DNA of 64,000 bases from Citrus sinensis (taxonomy: Eukaryota; Streptophyta; Magnoliopsida; Sapindales; Rutaceae): assembly GCF_022201045.2 (NCBI RefSeq), contig NC_068561.1, forward strand, positions 3,001,001 to 3,065,000, in the 5' to 3' direction. This document shows, in pieces, positions 43,346-55,900 of the stretch. The notes under the pieces were generated by a model. It had not been told where the DNA came from. It searched no databases and worked only from the letters and a program-made list of their open reading frames with translations. The position numbers and the translations under genes were made by a program. Position 1 is the first letter of the stretch; each line of letters begins with the position of its first letter.

Positions 43346-46300
43346 ATATATAGTGCTAACGGTGACAAAAATAAATTATGTGCAGAATATTAATTAATTA
43401 CCTTTTATGGGCAGGAACGGTAGCTCTCTCCACAGCCACCGTCATAAAGTTGTGAATTCAGAAGAAATTCGATACCTTTGCGTATAGCTGCAATGAATTA
43501 AATAATAATGGAGATTATTACTTAATTATAGCTTTGAAAGAACACTTAATTAAGAAGAGTTAATTCAAAAGCAAAACTAACGTACCTGAAACTAAAGGAT
43601 GATATTGACAGCATCTTATAAGCGCTTAGGATCCATTTTCTCACCAGTTAGTTATATCATATCGACAGCATCATAAAAGGCACAAATAAACTAAAGGAAT
43701 AAATTAATCAAGGGTTAAACATTAATTTTACAACCTAATTAAGTTATTTAATTTGTTTGAGCAAGTGTATTATGGAGGTAATTAATTAACAAATGAGGTT
43801 ATTTACATTCTAAAAAAAATTTGGAACACTCAATTTTTTAATTATTTTTATTATTAAAATAAATCAAAGTAATTTACTGTTAAAGATAATTCACCATACT
43901 CATATCAAACATAATTTCTCTGTGCACCCTTTCTTCATATTTATAATCTTCATGTTTTATAATTTGGCCATGAAAAGTAGCCAAATCAGATCTATTATGG
44001 TTGAGAATCGATGATTTTTTTTAATGGGTTAGTAGAATAAAAACTTGTGAAATTTATAATCTTCTTATCTTAGATACAAACAAATACGTGGTACAAAACC
44101 CTTATGAAACAGAGATATGGAAACCCGATTTTAACGGTAATTGGCGGGAAAAAAAATCAATTCCTAGAAGCAAACTTTATTTATTTATTTATTTATTAAT
44201 GGAAGCAGTTAATTCTTTGCCTTTGCTTTTGCAAATTAGATCTCATCAACTTTACATTTAAAAATTATACGTTGAAGGAGGTTAATCTTATCCACCAGCA
44301 TTTTAACAGTTTGTTGTGAAAATTTTTAGCGTAGAGAAAACTCAGAAAGAAAAGGGAAGAAGGTTTACAAATTGAGGATATTTTTGGTATTTTGAATATT
44401 AATCAATATATTAATTTTAAAATTTAGTAAATGTAAATTTAAAAAAAAAAGAAAAAAAAGAAAAGAGTGCTCGTTCAATAAATTTTAGAGTGCAAATAAC
44501 TAAGATCTTGATCGGAAAATGTCCCTAATCCCTTTGAAGATGACGATACATTGCCTCAAAAATACCCGAAGGATTTTCTTTCACCTTCTGAATTTTTAAG
44601 GTGAGTAAAATTTAATAGTTTGAAGAGAAAATGAAATTAATTACATTAAAAAATAAAAATGAAAATTAATGTTATATGAACATAGTTACGTAAAGATATA
44701 AAAATACCAAAATGGCATGAATTGGTTGTGTACTAATTAAAATGATTTGATTTTCCATTAAGTAATATGAGATGCAACGATGAATAAGATGTTAAGCCTG
44801 AGATGCCTTGATGAACTCGTGCGCTTTCTCAAGCACAGATCCAATTTCGTCAGTGAGATTACAAGCAAGCAAAGCTTGAACACCAATCCCAAACTGGCTT
44901 CCAGATATATGCATAAACGTTAATATTGAAATTTATGGATATTAAATATAATGATTTAGATTCAATGCTAAATTGAGCATTTTATAATACTATATTGGCT
45001 AAGAAATGAGATGCTATTCAGTTACATAAATGCACGCGTATTGCAAATTATTATAAAATGCAAAGCTTAGCTCAGCTAAATTATATTAAATAAAGACTCT
45101 TTTAATCTCTATAGTTTGAGTTGAAGATCTCTGCCATAATTTCTGTAGAGTAAAATAGTATTTCAATCTTTTTAATGAAGGATAAAATAGTATTCTTATT
45201 TGATGCAAAAATCAAACATGTAGAAGATAAAAATAGAGAATAAGCAAGTAGATTTCAATGGAAACATGAATTAAACAGATAATTTTTTGATAATTTTTTA
45301 AATAAAAGAATTAATAGGATAATTATAAGCTTAAAGCATAGAAACTAAATAAGTATTTATCCTAATTATACTCATAGTCAGTCACCACCGACACCTGAAT
45401 TTTCGTTCCATCTTCAGCAGCCCATAAATAACCTAGGATAATAGCAAGATGCATCTTGTAATACCCCATATATTTTCGATTCAAATTGCATAAAACAAAT
45501 GATATTAATTATGTTTTTTAAATAATAATAATTTTCAGGTGTGTCCGCATGCATTTTTGTAATGACTCACGTAGTTATCACTACCTAACTGGTTACAAAA
45601 TGATAAGAAAACATAGACATCTATGAATTTTTTTTTTTTTTTTTCAAAAGTCTGTATTTTACAAAATGTAGAAGCCCGCATAATGAGCTAATGACTTTGT
45701 GTTTAATTATTGAGTACTAAGATTTGAATCAAAGAGTCTAGATGTTGTAGTGTAAAGTGAAAAATTAGTACTATTTTTCAACTAATACAATCTGTACAAT
45801 TTTACAGCTACTTTTTTCACCGTTGCGTCACCCTTAGGGCTCTCTATCATTTTCCTTAATTGTTACCTTTTCCACACTACCAAGCGTGATGTAGCGGCAG
45901 TTCTCATCGTTATAATGAATGTGGTTCGTTGTTACTTGAAGAGCCTTATTCCTCATTAACTTGCTAAAAGGCCGAGTAAGAAGAGGCTCGGCGAATTTGT
46001 AAAGGGTATTCCAAGTAAAACCTTGTATCCAAGGATGGGGATAATAAAGGTCCTAGCTCGCACATAAATGGCGAGCTTTCCTCCAATTAACTTGATTGTA
46101 ATGTTGAGGGCAGATTTCTTGTCTTAATTGAAGAATGAGAGGAGTTTTTCCATACAAAATATGAGGGTAAATGTTTGTTTATTCCTTATTTTATGAGTTA
46201 AGTATTTATTTAATCTCTATATTTAAAAAAAAAATCTCAAAATACCCTTACTAATATTTATATTGGAATCTTTACTTTTTCTTTGTTGTTATAATAATAC

Positions 46301-47086
46301 CTTACAACAATATTCTTGGAGTTATTAATGAAAACAAAAAAATGAATATAAATTTATCAAATTAGTCTTAAAAGTACAATAAAAATTAGCTGTTATTATT
46401 TTAATTTTAGGATTAATTTGGTAAATTATTTTTTATATAAAATTATTAGCAAGATTGTTCGAAGGATATTAAATATTGTTTTAAATTGACGGGCATTAAT
46501 TTATTTATAAATAATAATTAGCAAGATTGTTGCAAGAGTATGAAAAACAATAGTTGTTTCATATTGATAATAATTTCTTAATTTGCTAATTAATAAGTAA
46601 TTATTATTTAATTTGTTAATTAATTTTTTTACAGATTAAATAATTAATGTAAAAAATATTGTTGTAAAGGTATTACTTCAAAAATAAAGAAAAATTAAGG
46701 ATGAGAGTATAACATATTTTATAGTAGGAATATAAAGATTAAACCAGCATTTACACTAAATATGGCATGGGCAATGTACATCACCACATTTTTTATGCAT
46801 TACTATTAATATTTGTGAGTAGCCAATCATTATTATAATTAATAAGGTAATTAACCCAAACTGTCGGGACTCAAGGGGAGTTTGCGCATTAATTATTCAT
46901 GGGTAATCACGGACAAATGGAGTCAGAAAGAACTATGGCCAATCTCTGAACTGTATATTTCACAAACAAATAAAAAAACAGCTTATTTTATAACGTTAAT
47001 ATATATATATGGATGTTTAAATTGGTAAAACTTCCATCGAATCCCACTTAGACTCCATTTGATATCGCGGTGCTGCTTTGTATGGA

Positions 47087-49048
47087 TGGTGTTAGTAACA
47101 CGCCCTAAAGGCCAATCAAATAGTGTTTGCTTTTAGAGAATTATTGTATTTGAATAGCATTTTAATATTTATAAAATGTATGAACATTCATAAATTAATT
47201 TAATGAATTTAGTCCAAGAAGTAAAATAGTTAAGGAACACATTCTCGAGTTTGTCAAGAATATGAAATGTGTATCATTTATACATTACTTCTAAAATAGT
47301 TCATAGTGGTGGATTTATGATTGGACGTTATAAATTCCTATAAACGCTAGTATGTGTTATGACTCCTTATGGTATGTGGTACTAAAATTAATGGTAAGTT
47401 TCATATCATTGACATGAGATGTCAAGTCAAACGCATAGGTACTTGTTGCAAGAACAAGTTTATTGAACTTGACCAAATAATAATAAGCTGTATGGTTTTG
47501 AGTGTTAATGACTTATTATACATTATGATAGACACTATGTTTAGTAATGGTCTTTAAACCTGAGGCATAACAGATGTCTTGTACGTAGACACTCTGATAA
47601 GTGAAAGCATAATGATTGATTCCTAATCAAGGAAGAGATCTAGCAATATCTGTCATGGTTGGCTATGTATGGAGATAAGTGTATGGCCACTATGGAATTC
47701 ATCACTTTGTAATATACAAAAGCATGTCCCTGTGAGATAATATGAATTGGCATGAGAAATCCTTGGCCAAGGTAAATATGTTTGAAGGAATTCAAATTAT
47801 ATTTTCATGCCAACTTTATCTAGATTTATTTTGAGATAAAGTATAAATACTTAACACACTAAACCATGAGCCGTGCTTTTCTCTGGAAATGGATGATGAA
47901 GAGATCAAGATATAGAGATACATTGGAATAGATTCTATAGGTCCAGCAATTCTTGTTATTTGGGTGGTTATGAAATACTATTAGGTGTCACTCATGACTT
48001 GTAGAAACCTTAAGATCATTATTGGTAAAGCGTATTACCAATGTATCTTAAGGTCATTAGAAAAGTTCTAATTGATGACTAAAGAGTTTAACATCATTTA
48101 ATGAATAAAGAGTTATCATTAAAATAGTTCTACTACCTTATAATAAAGAACCTAAAAGGTCACACACTTACTAAAAATGAAAAAGGAGTTATATATATAT
48201 ATTCATTCTTAATGAATTATAATATAAATACCGATTTTCTTAAAATTAGGAAATTTAACTTCTCATTTTCTAGTAACTCCTTTTTCATTTTTATTAAGTG
48301 TGTGTATATATATATATTAAAGATTGTTTAAGATAGAATTTAAACATATACAATATCGAGCATGTAAAATGACCATTTTGGACATGTTCCGGTTCATAAA
48401 TGATTATGGACTTCTAGACCCATTTTGGGTTTTTATTGGACCTAATATGTATTAGGAGAAGGCATAAGAACATGTCACAAAAGAAGCCCACAATTAACTA
48501 TTTGATTTGATCAAAATGTGATTAATTAATTAAAGACAAAATTAATTAATTTAGCTATTTATTTATTTAAAATAATTTGATTAAATAAATTATTAAAATG
48601 ATAAGATCACATTCAATAAATAATGGCTTAGTGGGTGGGTCTAGCACATGATAATGTTTGGTGCCATTATTGAAAAGATAATGGTGGTTTTATTTGGTGG
48701 AATGAATCATTATAAACTAGCATTCATATTTCTTCATTATCTCTCTCATTTCCAAACGAAATTTGGTGATTACAAATTCTATGAACTCCTAGAACATTTC
48801 TAAGTGTGGACTGATTAGAGGCATCACAATTGGGGTGCTTTAAGGATCTCTAACCGTGGCAAAACAGAAGCTGTTTGTGCAGTGGTCTATATCCTGGACA
48901 GTGTTCGTACCTTTTTGTTTTTAGTCATTTTCTCCTACCTCACAAAGTTGTTTCTAAAACTACAGGTGAGGTAAACAAACTTCAATCTTTCCTCTTGATT
49001 TTCGTTTTTGAATGAAGTCGATCCGAGGTTTCTAGAGCTTCCGCCATC
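47087..49048. mobile_element. Probable long LTR-type or LARD-like repeat
   Basis: It begins TGTTAGTAACACGCCCTAAA and may end near gagcttccgcca. Inside are phrases such as 'aacctgaggcataacagatg', 'gtacgtagacac' and 'atcctggacagtgttcgtac', which read like non-coding retroelement DNA. No ORF or matching flanks were found. It separates exons A and B of the cyclase pseudogene and contains the MITE at 48161-48304. Confidence 0.35.
48161..48304. mobile_element. Hairpin MITE, 144 bp
   Basis: The ends cacacacttactaaaaatga and (inverted) cacacacttaataaaaatga continue together through 'aaaaggagtta', giving ~30-bp inverted repeats with one or two mismatches. The core is AT-rich. It is a small foldback element inserted in the surrounding repeat. 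Confidence 0.75.
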
Positions 49049-50184
49049 CATTTCAATTTTACTGCATAAAAGTTGCATTTTTGGGAACCTCATGGACAAA
49101 TGTTGTCCTTCAGATGGAAGCTTGAGCTATTAAGGAAAATTTATGAGTGTTTGGTAAGCATATACTACTGCTAATTGTTGAATAAAAGTTATTAATTTGC
49201 TAGTAGCTTAGAGTTTATTTTAAGTAAACAGCTACAGAAAAATAATCACTGTTAGGCTTGACATGAAAGCGATTCTTTTAGAAGTTTTGACGAGCAGCTT
49301 CAACCTCAGCTCGCTCCTCAGGAGTGCCAGCATCAGAATCAAACTCCCATATTTGCTGAAAATGTAAGGGTATTGCCATCATCTCCAACTTTAATTTAAG
49401 TTATACAATATTGTTTTAATCAAGCAATAAGTATAATGCTGTTTAGCTTGCAAAAGTTTACAAGTATTAGAACTCGAAATATACTTACCTTAAAGTGGAT
49501 TAACTAGTAGAAATGAAGAAGATGATCGAAGAGACTAGTACAAAGTTTGGTGGGAGAAGGCACCTTTTTATACAAAAACTTTTGGATTGGATGCAAGGGG
49601 TGTGTATACAGAGTCCACTGGTGCAAGCACCCTCTTTTTTTTTTTAATTTTTTTTATTTTTTTTTCATACGAATACGCTTTTAAACCATTAAATTTAATA
49701 TAGTTGGATTTCAATGCTATTAAACTGTATATCTTAATAGGTTACCCGTATTTAAAAGAATAAGGTCGTTTGCACATAAGATATATATATGACCTCGATA
49801 AATAAATTTTTGATAAATTAATTACCTCGCTTAAATAATAAATTCTTTTGGTCCTAACTTGGGTTAGTGTACTAAAATAATAATAAGATAATATTTTTTT
49901 TTCAAATCCTTTAAGGCCCAATGAAAATATAAATAACTAATGATCAAATATAAAAATATATTAACAATAAACAATATATAAAATTCATATTATTAAGAAT
50001 TTTTTTCTTGATAACTTACATTTCTCATTTCAACTCTTTTCCAAAATATGCATCTAGAGTTGTTTGTTTTTTCTTTGTTCCTAAATTGAACTCAGCCTCA
50101 TCCTTAATTTTTGGTAAAGCATGCATTACATGTGACACATTTTTTTTGTTGTTGTAGAAAGTAGGTATTTAAGATTACTATTGC

Positions 50185-51585
50185 TTAGAAAGCCTCTTTT
50201 GTGGAAACATATAATAAACTACAATTGTCATTTGGGTCATGATCATCATCAGCAGATGTACCCATTACCCCTTGAATAATCTCTTCATCTGTAGAAGATT
50301 CCATCACTGCATCATTTTCACAAGGATAATTCAAAAGATGCTCAATATCCATGCCATTTCTATAGTGTAGACAAGAAATAGCTTTCATGTAATCCATGGA
50401 TGCCTTCATCTTCACCAACTTCTTGTTCGGTAGCCACACTTTCATCTGATCGAATTTTACAATGTCAAAAACTATTTGCAATGGTTGTTGTCTTCTCATC
50501 ATTGTTCCAACCACATTAATAATATTGATAGCATTCAATATATTATTTTTTTCCGGATTTGTTGCCTGTCTCGTAGCCTTCCAAGATGCTAGAAAAAAAA
50601 CATTAATAATGGATTTTTATAGCTCGAATAATCCCAGCATCACATGCTTGAATCTTTGAGGTTGTATTAGGAGGCAAGAAAAATCGTTCAACATTACTCA
50701 AGCCTTCAATAACCTTTGGATGGGCTGGGCAATTGTCCACCAAAAGTATAACTTTTCTGCCATTAATTCACCTATCAAACCAATAAGCAAATTCTTCAAA
50801 AAGTAATCCGTCATCCATGCTTTCTTGTTAGCTCGATAATGACAATTAAGATTGCTAATGTTTACATTTTTAAAGCACCTAGGATTAGCATACTTACCGA
50901 TAATCCAAAGTGGTATTTTGTCACAACCATCACCATCGTAACAAAGAGCAATGATAATTCTCTCCTTATCATTCTTCTGTCCTTCCAAGTTCTTTGTAGC
51001 ATGCGAATGATCTACTCCCAAATGATAGAATAAACATGTTTCATCCATATTGCAGATATTCTTCCATTGAAATTGGTGTAGTTTAGCTTTTATATTTGTT
51101 AAAGTAGCTTCAATATTCTCCATAGCTGTCAAACTACTTTCACCAAACCTTCGCTAAGATTTAATTTCACGTCTAGACTTAAATCGCTTAAACCAACCAC
51201 TTGAGAAGTTAAATTCCAAATTAGAGTTGCCATACATTTTCTCTAAGAACGTTTTTACTTTGGTTTGGATAATTTCTTCAGTCATTCTCACTTTCTCTTG
51301 ATATTGTAGAAATCACTCATACAATACTTTTTTCAACTTAGGATATTTTGTTGGTTTGTGCCTCTTCACATTTTTATTCTTCATCTCATTTGACAAATAT
51401 TCAGCCAACCTTTTAAGAGTATTTGATATTGTTGATTGGCTTATGGAGAGGTGAAATTTTTGTTGAACCCATTGCTGCAAATCTTTTTTACTTGAGGAGG
51501 GATGCTCATTTTTATATTCGCACAGTGCTTCCCTTATTTGATCAATCAATGTGGATTTTTTTACTCCTTTCAAATGAAAAACCAT
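50185..51585 (-). pseudogene. pogo/Tigger-type (Tc1/mariner) transposase pseudogene
   Basis: It starts at the ATG at 51585. Residues 1-90 hold helix-turn-helix DNA-binding segments as in CENP-B/pogo proteins (LIDQIREALCEYKNEHPSSS, QQKFHLSISQSTISNTLKRL). After an in-frame TGA (51315-51313) comes a second DNA-binding part (SSGWFKRFKSR). The DDE_1 catalytic core follows: NMDETCLFYH (first Asp), PLWIIGKYANPRCFKN, then in a shifted frame LLVDNCPAHP (second Asp) and a third Asp in ACDAGII. A C-terminal frame ends at 50185. At least two stops and two frameshifts make it non-functional. No TA-flanked inverted repeats were recognised. Host genes derived from this family exist, but the breaks argue against one here. 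Confidence 0.8.
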
Positions 51586-51599
51586 GATTCTAATGATTT

Positions 51600-52233
51600 G
51601 AGTCTAAAATTAAAAATAATAGATTATGTATTTATAGAGTTTGTGTTGTATGTTCTATGTACTATGTGTGAAATAACATTTGTATCACACAAATCTTGTG
51701 GCTATTAAAGCTAAATTTCAAGGATTATTTGTCAACCATATCCCTCCTTGATTGGGTTCACTACTCCATGATTTCTTCCCTTATACCGTGCATACAAAGC
51801 ATATTCTAGACCAATTTTAGCATATTCTATGATCATAACAATAATTATTTTTATTTGTTTCTTTTTACACACATCTTTTATACATGGACCAAGAAAACTA
51901 TTCATAAATTAATAAATATTCATTTATCGATAAATTAATGAATTATTCATTTACCGATGGATAAATAGCCTTGTTAAAATAAGTTTTTTCAAGTCCCAAC
52001 AATATTATTTTATAGAAATTTTACTTTCTCTCTCTCTATAGATATATTAGCACTCAAGTATTTTTAACCATAGTAAAAATAAAAAATACAAATTTTAATG
52101 TATAACAAGATAGAACACTACATTAGAGTCTATATATATATTTTTTATCTTTTAACTCATCTATGACTTTAATATAGTTAAAAATTTCTAATCGGAAAAT
52201 TATTCATATATTTAGAGCTCATTTACCATAACA
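51600..52233. other. No recognisable gene
   Basis: AT-rich DNA between the pogo remnant and the copia element; no supported feature. Confidence 0.35.
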
Positions 52234-52238
52234 CATTA
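52234..52238. repeat. Target-site duplication, copia element left copy
   Basis: CATTA, the same as 54012-54016. Confidence 0.75.
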
Positions 52239-52774
52239 TGTTGAAAATTGATTAAAAAAAAAAAGAAAAGTTGCAAAATGAACAGTAGCCGCAAGATGAA
52301 CAGTAGCGCAAAATGAATAATAGCCGCAAGATGAACAATAGTCACTGGTGGCTATAAATAGAGGAGTGCTCCTCCTTATTGTTTGTATCCCAAATCCCAG
52401 AGAAGGAATCCAAGTTTTGGTGAGAAATTGAGAGAGAAATGTTCTTAAGCATGTAGTTATATTTAAGGAGAAGTTGGCTCCTCAATATGGGTATTACGGG
52501 TTTGCTTTGTTAAGGGATATTTCTCGGGATTATGTATTTGGGGCTTGGGTGAGAGAAAATTTATTTCTGAAAGTGGTTGTAATAATTTTCCACATAGTGA
52601 ATATTTTTCTCTGGTTGTCTTGTGACAACGGCCGTAGTTTTTCTCCGGATTTGGAGTTTTCCACGTAAATCTTCTGTTGAATGATTGGTGTATTCTCCAT
52701 TTAATTTTTGTTATTAATTTGTTGCTTGATAAATTGTTTGAAGAGATCTTGGGAGGAAGCTCAATTTCCTAATA
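52239..52774 (+). repeat. 5' LTR of the short copia element
   Basis: 536 bp. Its U3 carries four ~18-bp units of the type gcaagatgaacagtagcc (about 52271-52340), then a TATA box (gctataaatagagg) and a downstream region shared with the 3' LTR. Confidence 0.85.
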
Positions 52775-53459
52775 GTGGTATCAGAGCCAACGATTTGTAC
52801 TTGGGGTATACGGTACTGTTTATGTAAAGCAAATATGTCAGTAGTTGGTATTTTTCAAACTTGGTTAGAGTTTAATGTTGTTGAAAAATTAATAGGAGAA
52901 TGATTTTATTGGCTTGTGGAGAATTCAAATCAAAGGTGTATCCAATCTGGTATACACAAAGTTTGGAAGGTGTGGACAATTTTGGCACCTTAAGAAAATT
53001 GTCAAGAAGGTGGAGTGGGCTCAGCAAATTACTCCAGAATCAGTAAATGAGATATTGATATTCTCGCAGATGGTGAGTTTCCTTTTGATAGGAGACTGTG
53101 TTAGTTCTTTTGGCATGTAGATCTCCAAGTTGCCATGAAAGAGAACATGCTATGATCAGCGGGGTCCACAAGTTTGCACGCGGGCATTGGCTTGATATAA
53201 ATGCAAGGTGTGTGGTGGAAAAGTTATGTCATGGCTGAAGAATTCTCAGGGAAACCAAGCATGAGAATTGCACCATAAATTTCAGTAGGATATTTTGACA
53301 TATACCGAGAAAAATCTTAGAATGGTTGATTCTAAGTGGTATACTCTTTATGGTGGAGTATGATAATTCTTTATGTTGAGAATTATGACTGTTGGTGAAG
53401 ACAATGTTTTGTAGTAGTGGCTATGAATTTTTTTTTAACTTTTTAATCAAGGTGGAGAT

Positions 53460-54011
53460 TGTTGAAAATTGATTAAAAAAAAAGAAAAGCCGCAAAATGA
53501 ACAGTAGCCGCAAGATGAACAGTAGTGCAAAATGAATAATAGCCGTAAGATGAACAGTAACCGCAAGATGAACAGTAGTCACTGGTGGCTATAAATAGAG
53601 GAGTGCTCCTCCTTATTGTTTGTATCCCAAATCCCAGAGAAGGAATCCAAGTTTTGGTGAGAAATTGAGAAAGAAATGTTCTTAAGCATGTAGTTATATT
53701 TAAGGAGAAGTTGGCTCCTCAATATGGGTATTACGGGTTTGCTTTGTTAAGGGATATTTCTCGGGATTAAGTATTTGGGGTTTGGGTGAGAAAAAATTTA
53801 TTTCTGAAAGTGGTTGTAATAATTTTCTACATAGTGAATATTTTTCTCTGGTTGTCTTGAGACAACGGCTGTGGTTTTTCTCCGGATTTAGAGTTTTCCA
53901 CGTAAATCTTGTGTTGTATGATTGGTGTATTCTCCATTTAATTTTTTTTATTAATTTGTTGCTTGATAAATTGCTTGGAGAGATCTTGGGAGGAAACTCA
54001 ATTTCCTAACA
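53460..54011 (+). repeat. 3' LTR of the short copia element
   Basis: 552 bp, close to the 5' LTR but with five rather than four ~18-bp units in U3 and scattered substitutions. It is followed by the right CATTA duplication. Confidence 0.85.
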
Positions 54012-54016
54012 CATTA
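54012..54016. repeat. Target-site duplication, copia element right copy
   Basis: CATTA, the same as 52234-52238. Confidence 0.75.
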
Positions 54017-55900
54017 AAAAAATATGACGAACTTCAGAGAAAAAATATATTTGACGACCGGTTTTAATAAAATTATTTAATAAAAATCTAACACGTGTTT
54101 TAAATTATTTTTTCTTCTTTGTTATGATTAGTCAATATCAAAATAAATAAATAAATGTTAAAATTAGTTGGACACTCAAATGCATTAATGATGTTGTTCG
54201 TATAATCCCACGTATATAAATGAAAAATTATATTTCGCCACCAACAAAATGAGAGAAATAACAACGTTGTAATATAAACAATATCAACGTAGTATGAATA
54301 GTATTTTATTTTCAATCTTGACGTGTTTTGATGATGTTGAAATATCAGTATTCTATATAAATAGTTTGTCTAGCTTTTTAATCCCTCCGCATGAAATTCA
54401 TTGCATGCGTATCAAATTATTTAAAGACATATGGGCTTGCGTATCCATTGCCATCCACTTCTGAGCCACATCAAAATTCGGAGCCATGTACATTTAACCA
54501 AATGAAAATTATTACTAATCATTGTAGGTTGATTTTTTTTAGAAAAAAAAGATATGACCATTAGAAAAATCATAAAATGGTCCATTGATTACTAATAGAA
54601 TATTCGCTGTTATTGATTTATTGGGCGTTATATAAAGATTTTTAGGGCACTATTTTGCCTGGTACCGTATTCTCATCTTGAGGGAGGTAAAAGTTAACAA
54701 AATTAATTTTATATTTTTAAAATAAATAATTAAGTAAATAAAAGTAATCTCTGCCATTAATCATAAGTATAGGTTGAAATCCTACTGGGATAAAAAAAAA
54801 AAAAGTTTCAAAACCGCTCACACAAATGCTAACTAGGCTAAAAAAATATATATAATTACCATTGACCTCTTTTTCACCGTCAATTAAACATTATATCCAT
54901 GCCTACTATCACAAGCTAGTGGGGAAGCCACTTTTTGGGAAAAATTCAAATAAGCCCTTTTAGTTAAATAGATTTATTCATAATGCTATTATTAGTATTT
55001 CATATTATTTAATGTTATTTCAACTTTTTTTTTTTGCTTTTTAATTTGTTAATCTCAACATCAATTTCTTTTTCTTTATTCAGTCCACTTTTACTTTTTA
55101 CCTTGATAAATTAATAGTATTAAAACCAAGAAAAATCTACGAATTAAACCAATATTAATTAATTGAATGATAATTTAGCATGTTGGACCCCGAGTTGGGA
55201 TGAGGAAAACATATTACACATTCGAGGTTTTAATTTATCGAGATTTCACTTACGTTGAGATAAATCTCATAATTAATACCTTCACCATAAATAATTTTAG
55301 CCCACCCTTTAAAAAAAAAAAAAAAACTAACTTCGCCCCTCTCATAAGCGGTGAGTGAATCTTGTGAATATTTAGATTAAATTGTGCCTTCTTTCTAAAT
55401 AAATGTTGTAAACTACAAATCGACTAAAAGGTCCAACAGAAGTACAATTTTTAGGTAGAATTATCCAATTTGATACATCAATTGACTTTTGTATGCAAAT
55501 ATTATCTAATTTGATTCATTTATTTGTTATATTACATCTCTGTCGCACCGTTTGCATAATTCTAATTGCATGTATAATTTATTATTCATCACGTTAATAA
55601 TAATATCACACTTGTTCGTATGAATTTGTAAGGTCTTGCTACTCTTTTTGTTTTATCTCTTAATTGAAAAAAAAAAATTGATTAGTTTTGCTTATCATAT
55701 TAAAATTAGTACTCCTATTTTCAACACAATCCTTATCCTCGTTGGAAAAGAACTTTTAAGTTTTTTTGTGTGTGTGAGTGTGTATATATAAACATGATTC
55801 TAACGTCCCAATTATTTTAGTCCTCACTCTTAATTTAGGCTCTCTGAAAAAAAAAAAAAAAGGGATTCCGAATTAATTTCTCTGGTTCTAAAATTATCTT
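54017..55900. other. Intergenic DNA without a recognised gene
   Basis: AT-rich, with poly-A/T runs. There is no ORF of credible composition on either strand; probably the distal upstream region of the G3BP-like gene. Confidence 0.4.

Larger units (their letters stand above)
41698..49355 (-). pseudogene. Oxidosqualene cyclase (triterpene/sterol synthase) pseudogene
   Basis: Scattered exons on the - strand follow the order of plant oxidosqualene cyclases, which fold 2,3-oxidosqualene into triterpenes or sterols. A: 49355 to about 49245, QIWEFDSDAGTPEERAEVEA..., with a stop at 49280-49278. B: about 46100-45867, [11 protein letters not shown], stop, [28 protein letters not shown]: 45454-45395, HLAIILGYLWAAEDGTKIQ. 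D: about 44907-44798, [21 protein letters not shown]: about 43650-43586, GEKMDPKRL, stop, DAVNIIL. F: 43487-43402, KGIEFLLNSQLYDGGCGESY. G: 41781-41698, EITGVCLKNLTLHYTTYR. Splice sites survive at several exons. The exons around the catalytic DCTAE motif and much of the N-terminal half were not found. Mobile DNA and a 5S-like gene sit between the exons. It is non-functional. Confidence 0.85.
52239..54011 (+). mobile_element. Short internally deleted Ty1/copia element, 1.77 kb
   Basis: Two LTRs (52239-52774 and 53460-54011) flank only 685 bp of internal DNA. Both LTRs start TGTTGAAAATTGATT; the left ends CCTAATA and the right CCTAACA. The primer site TGGTATCAGAGCC (52776-52788) and the polypurine tract aaggtggagat (53449-53459) are in place, and CATTA flanks both sides. 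The internal DNA keeps a frameshifted gag start (VEKLIGE, then LWRIQIKGV) and no protease, integrase or reverse transcriptase. It is a non-autonomous derivative that keeps all signals needed for mobilisation in trans. Confidence 0.85.

Noticed and set aside
43650..44798. Search for the cyclase DCTAE catalytic motif
   Set aside because: No matching segment was found on the - strand between exons D and E; I report it as missing rather than assume it.
45690..45750. Inverted B-box-like phrase (gatttgaatcaaa)
   Set aside because: An isolated short match without A-box or tail.
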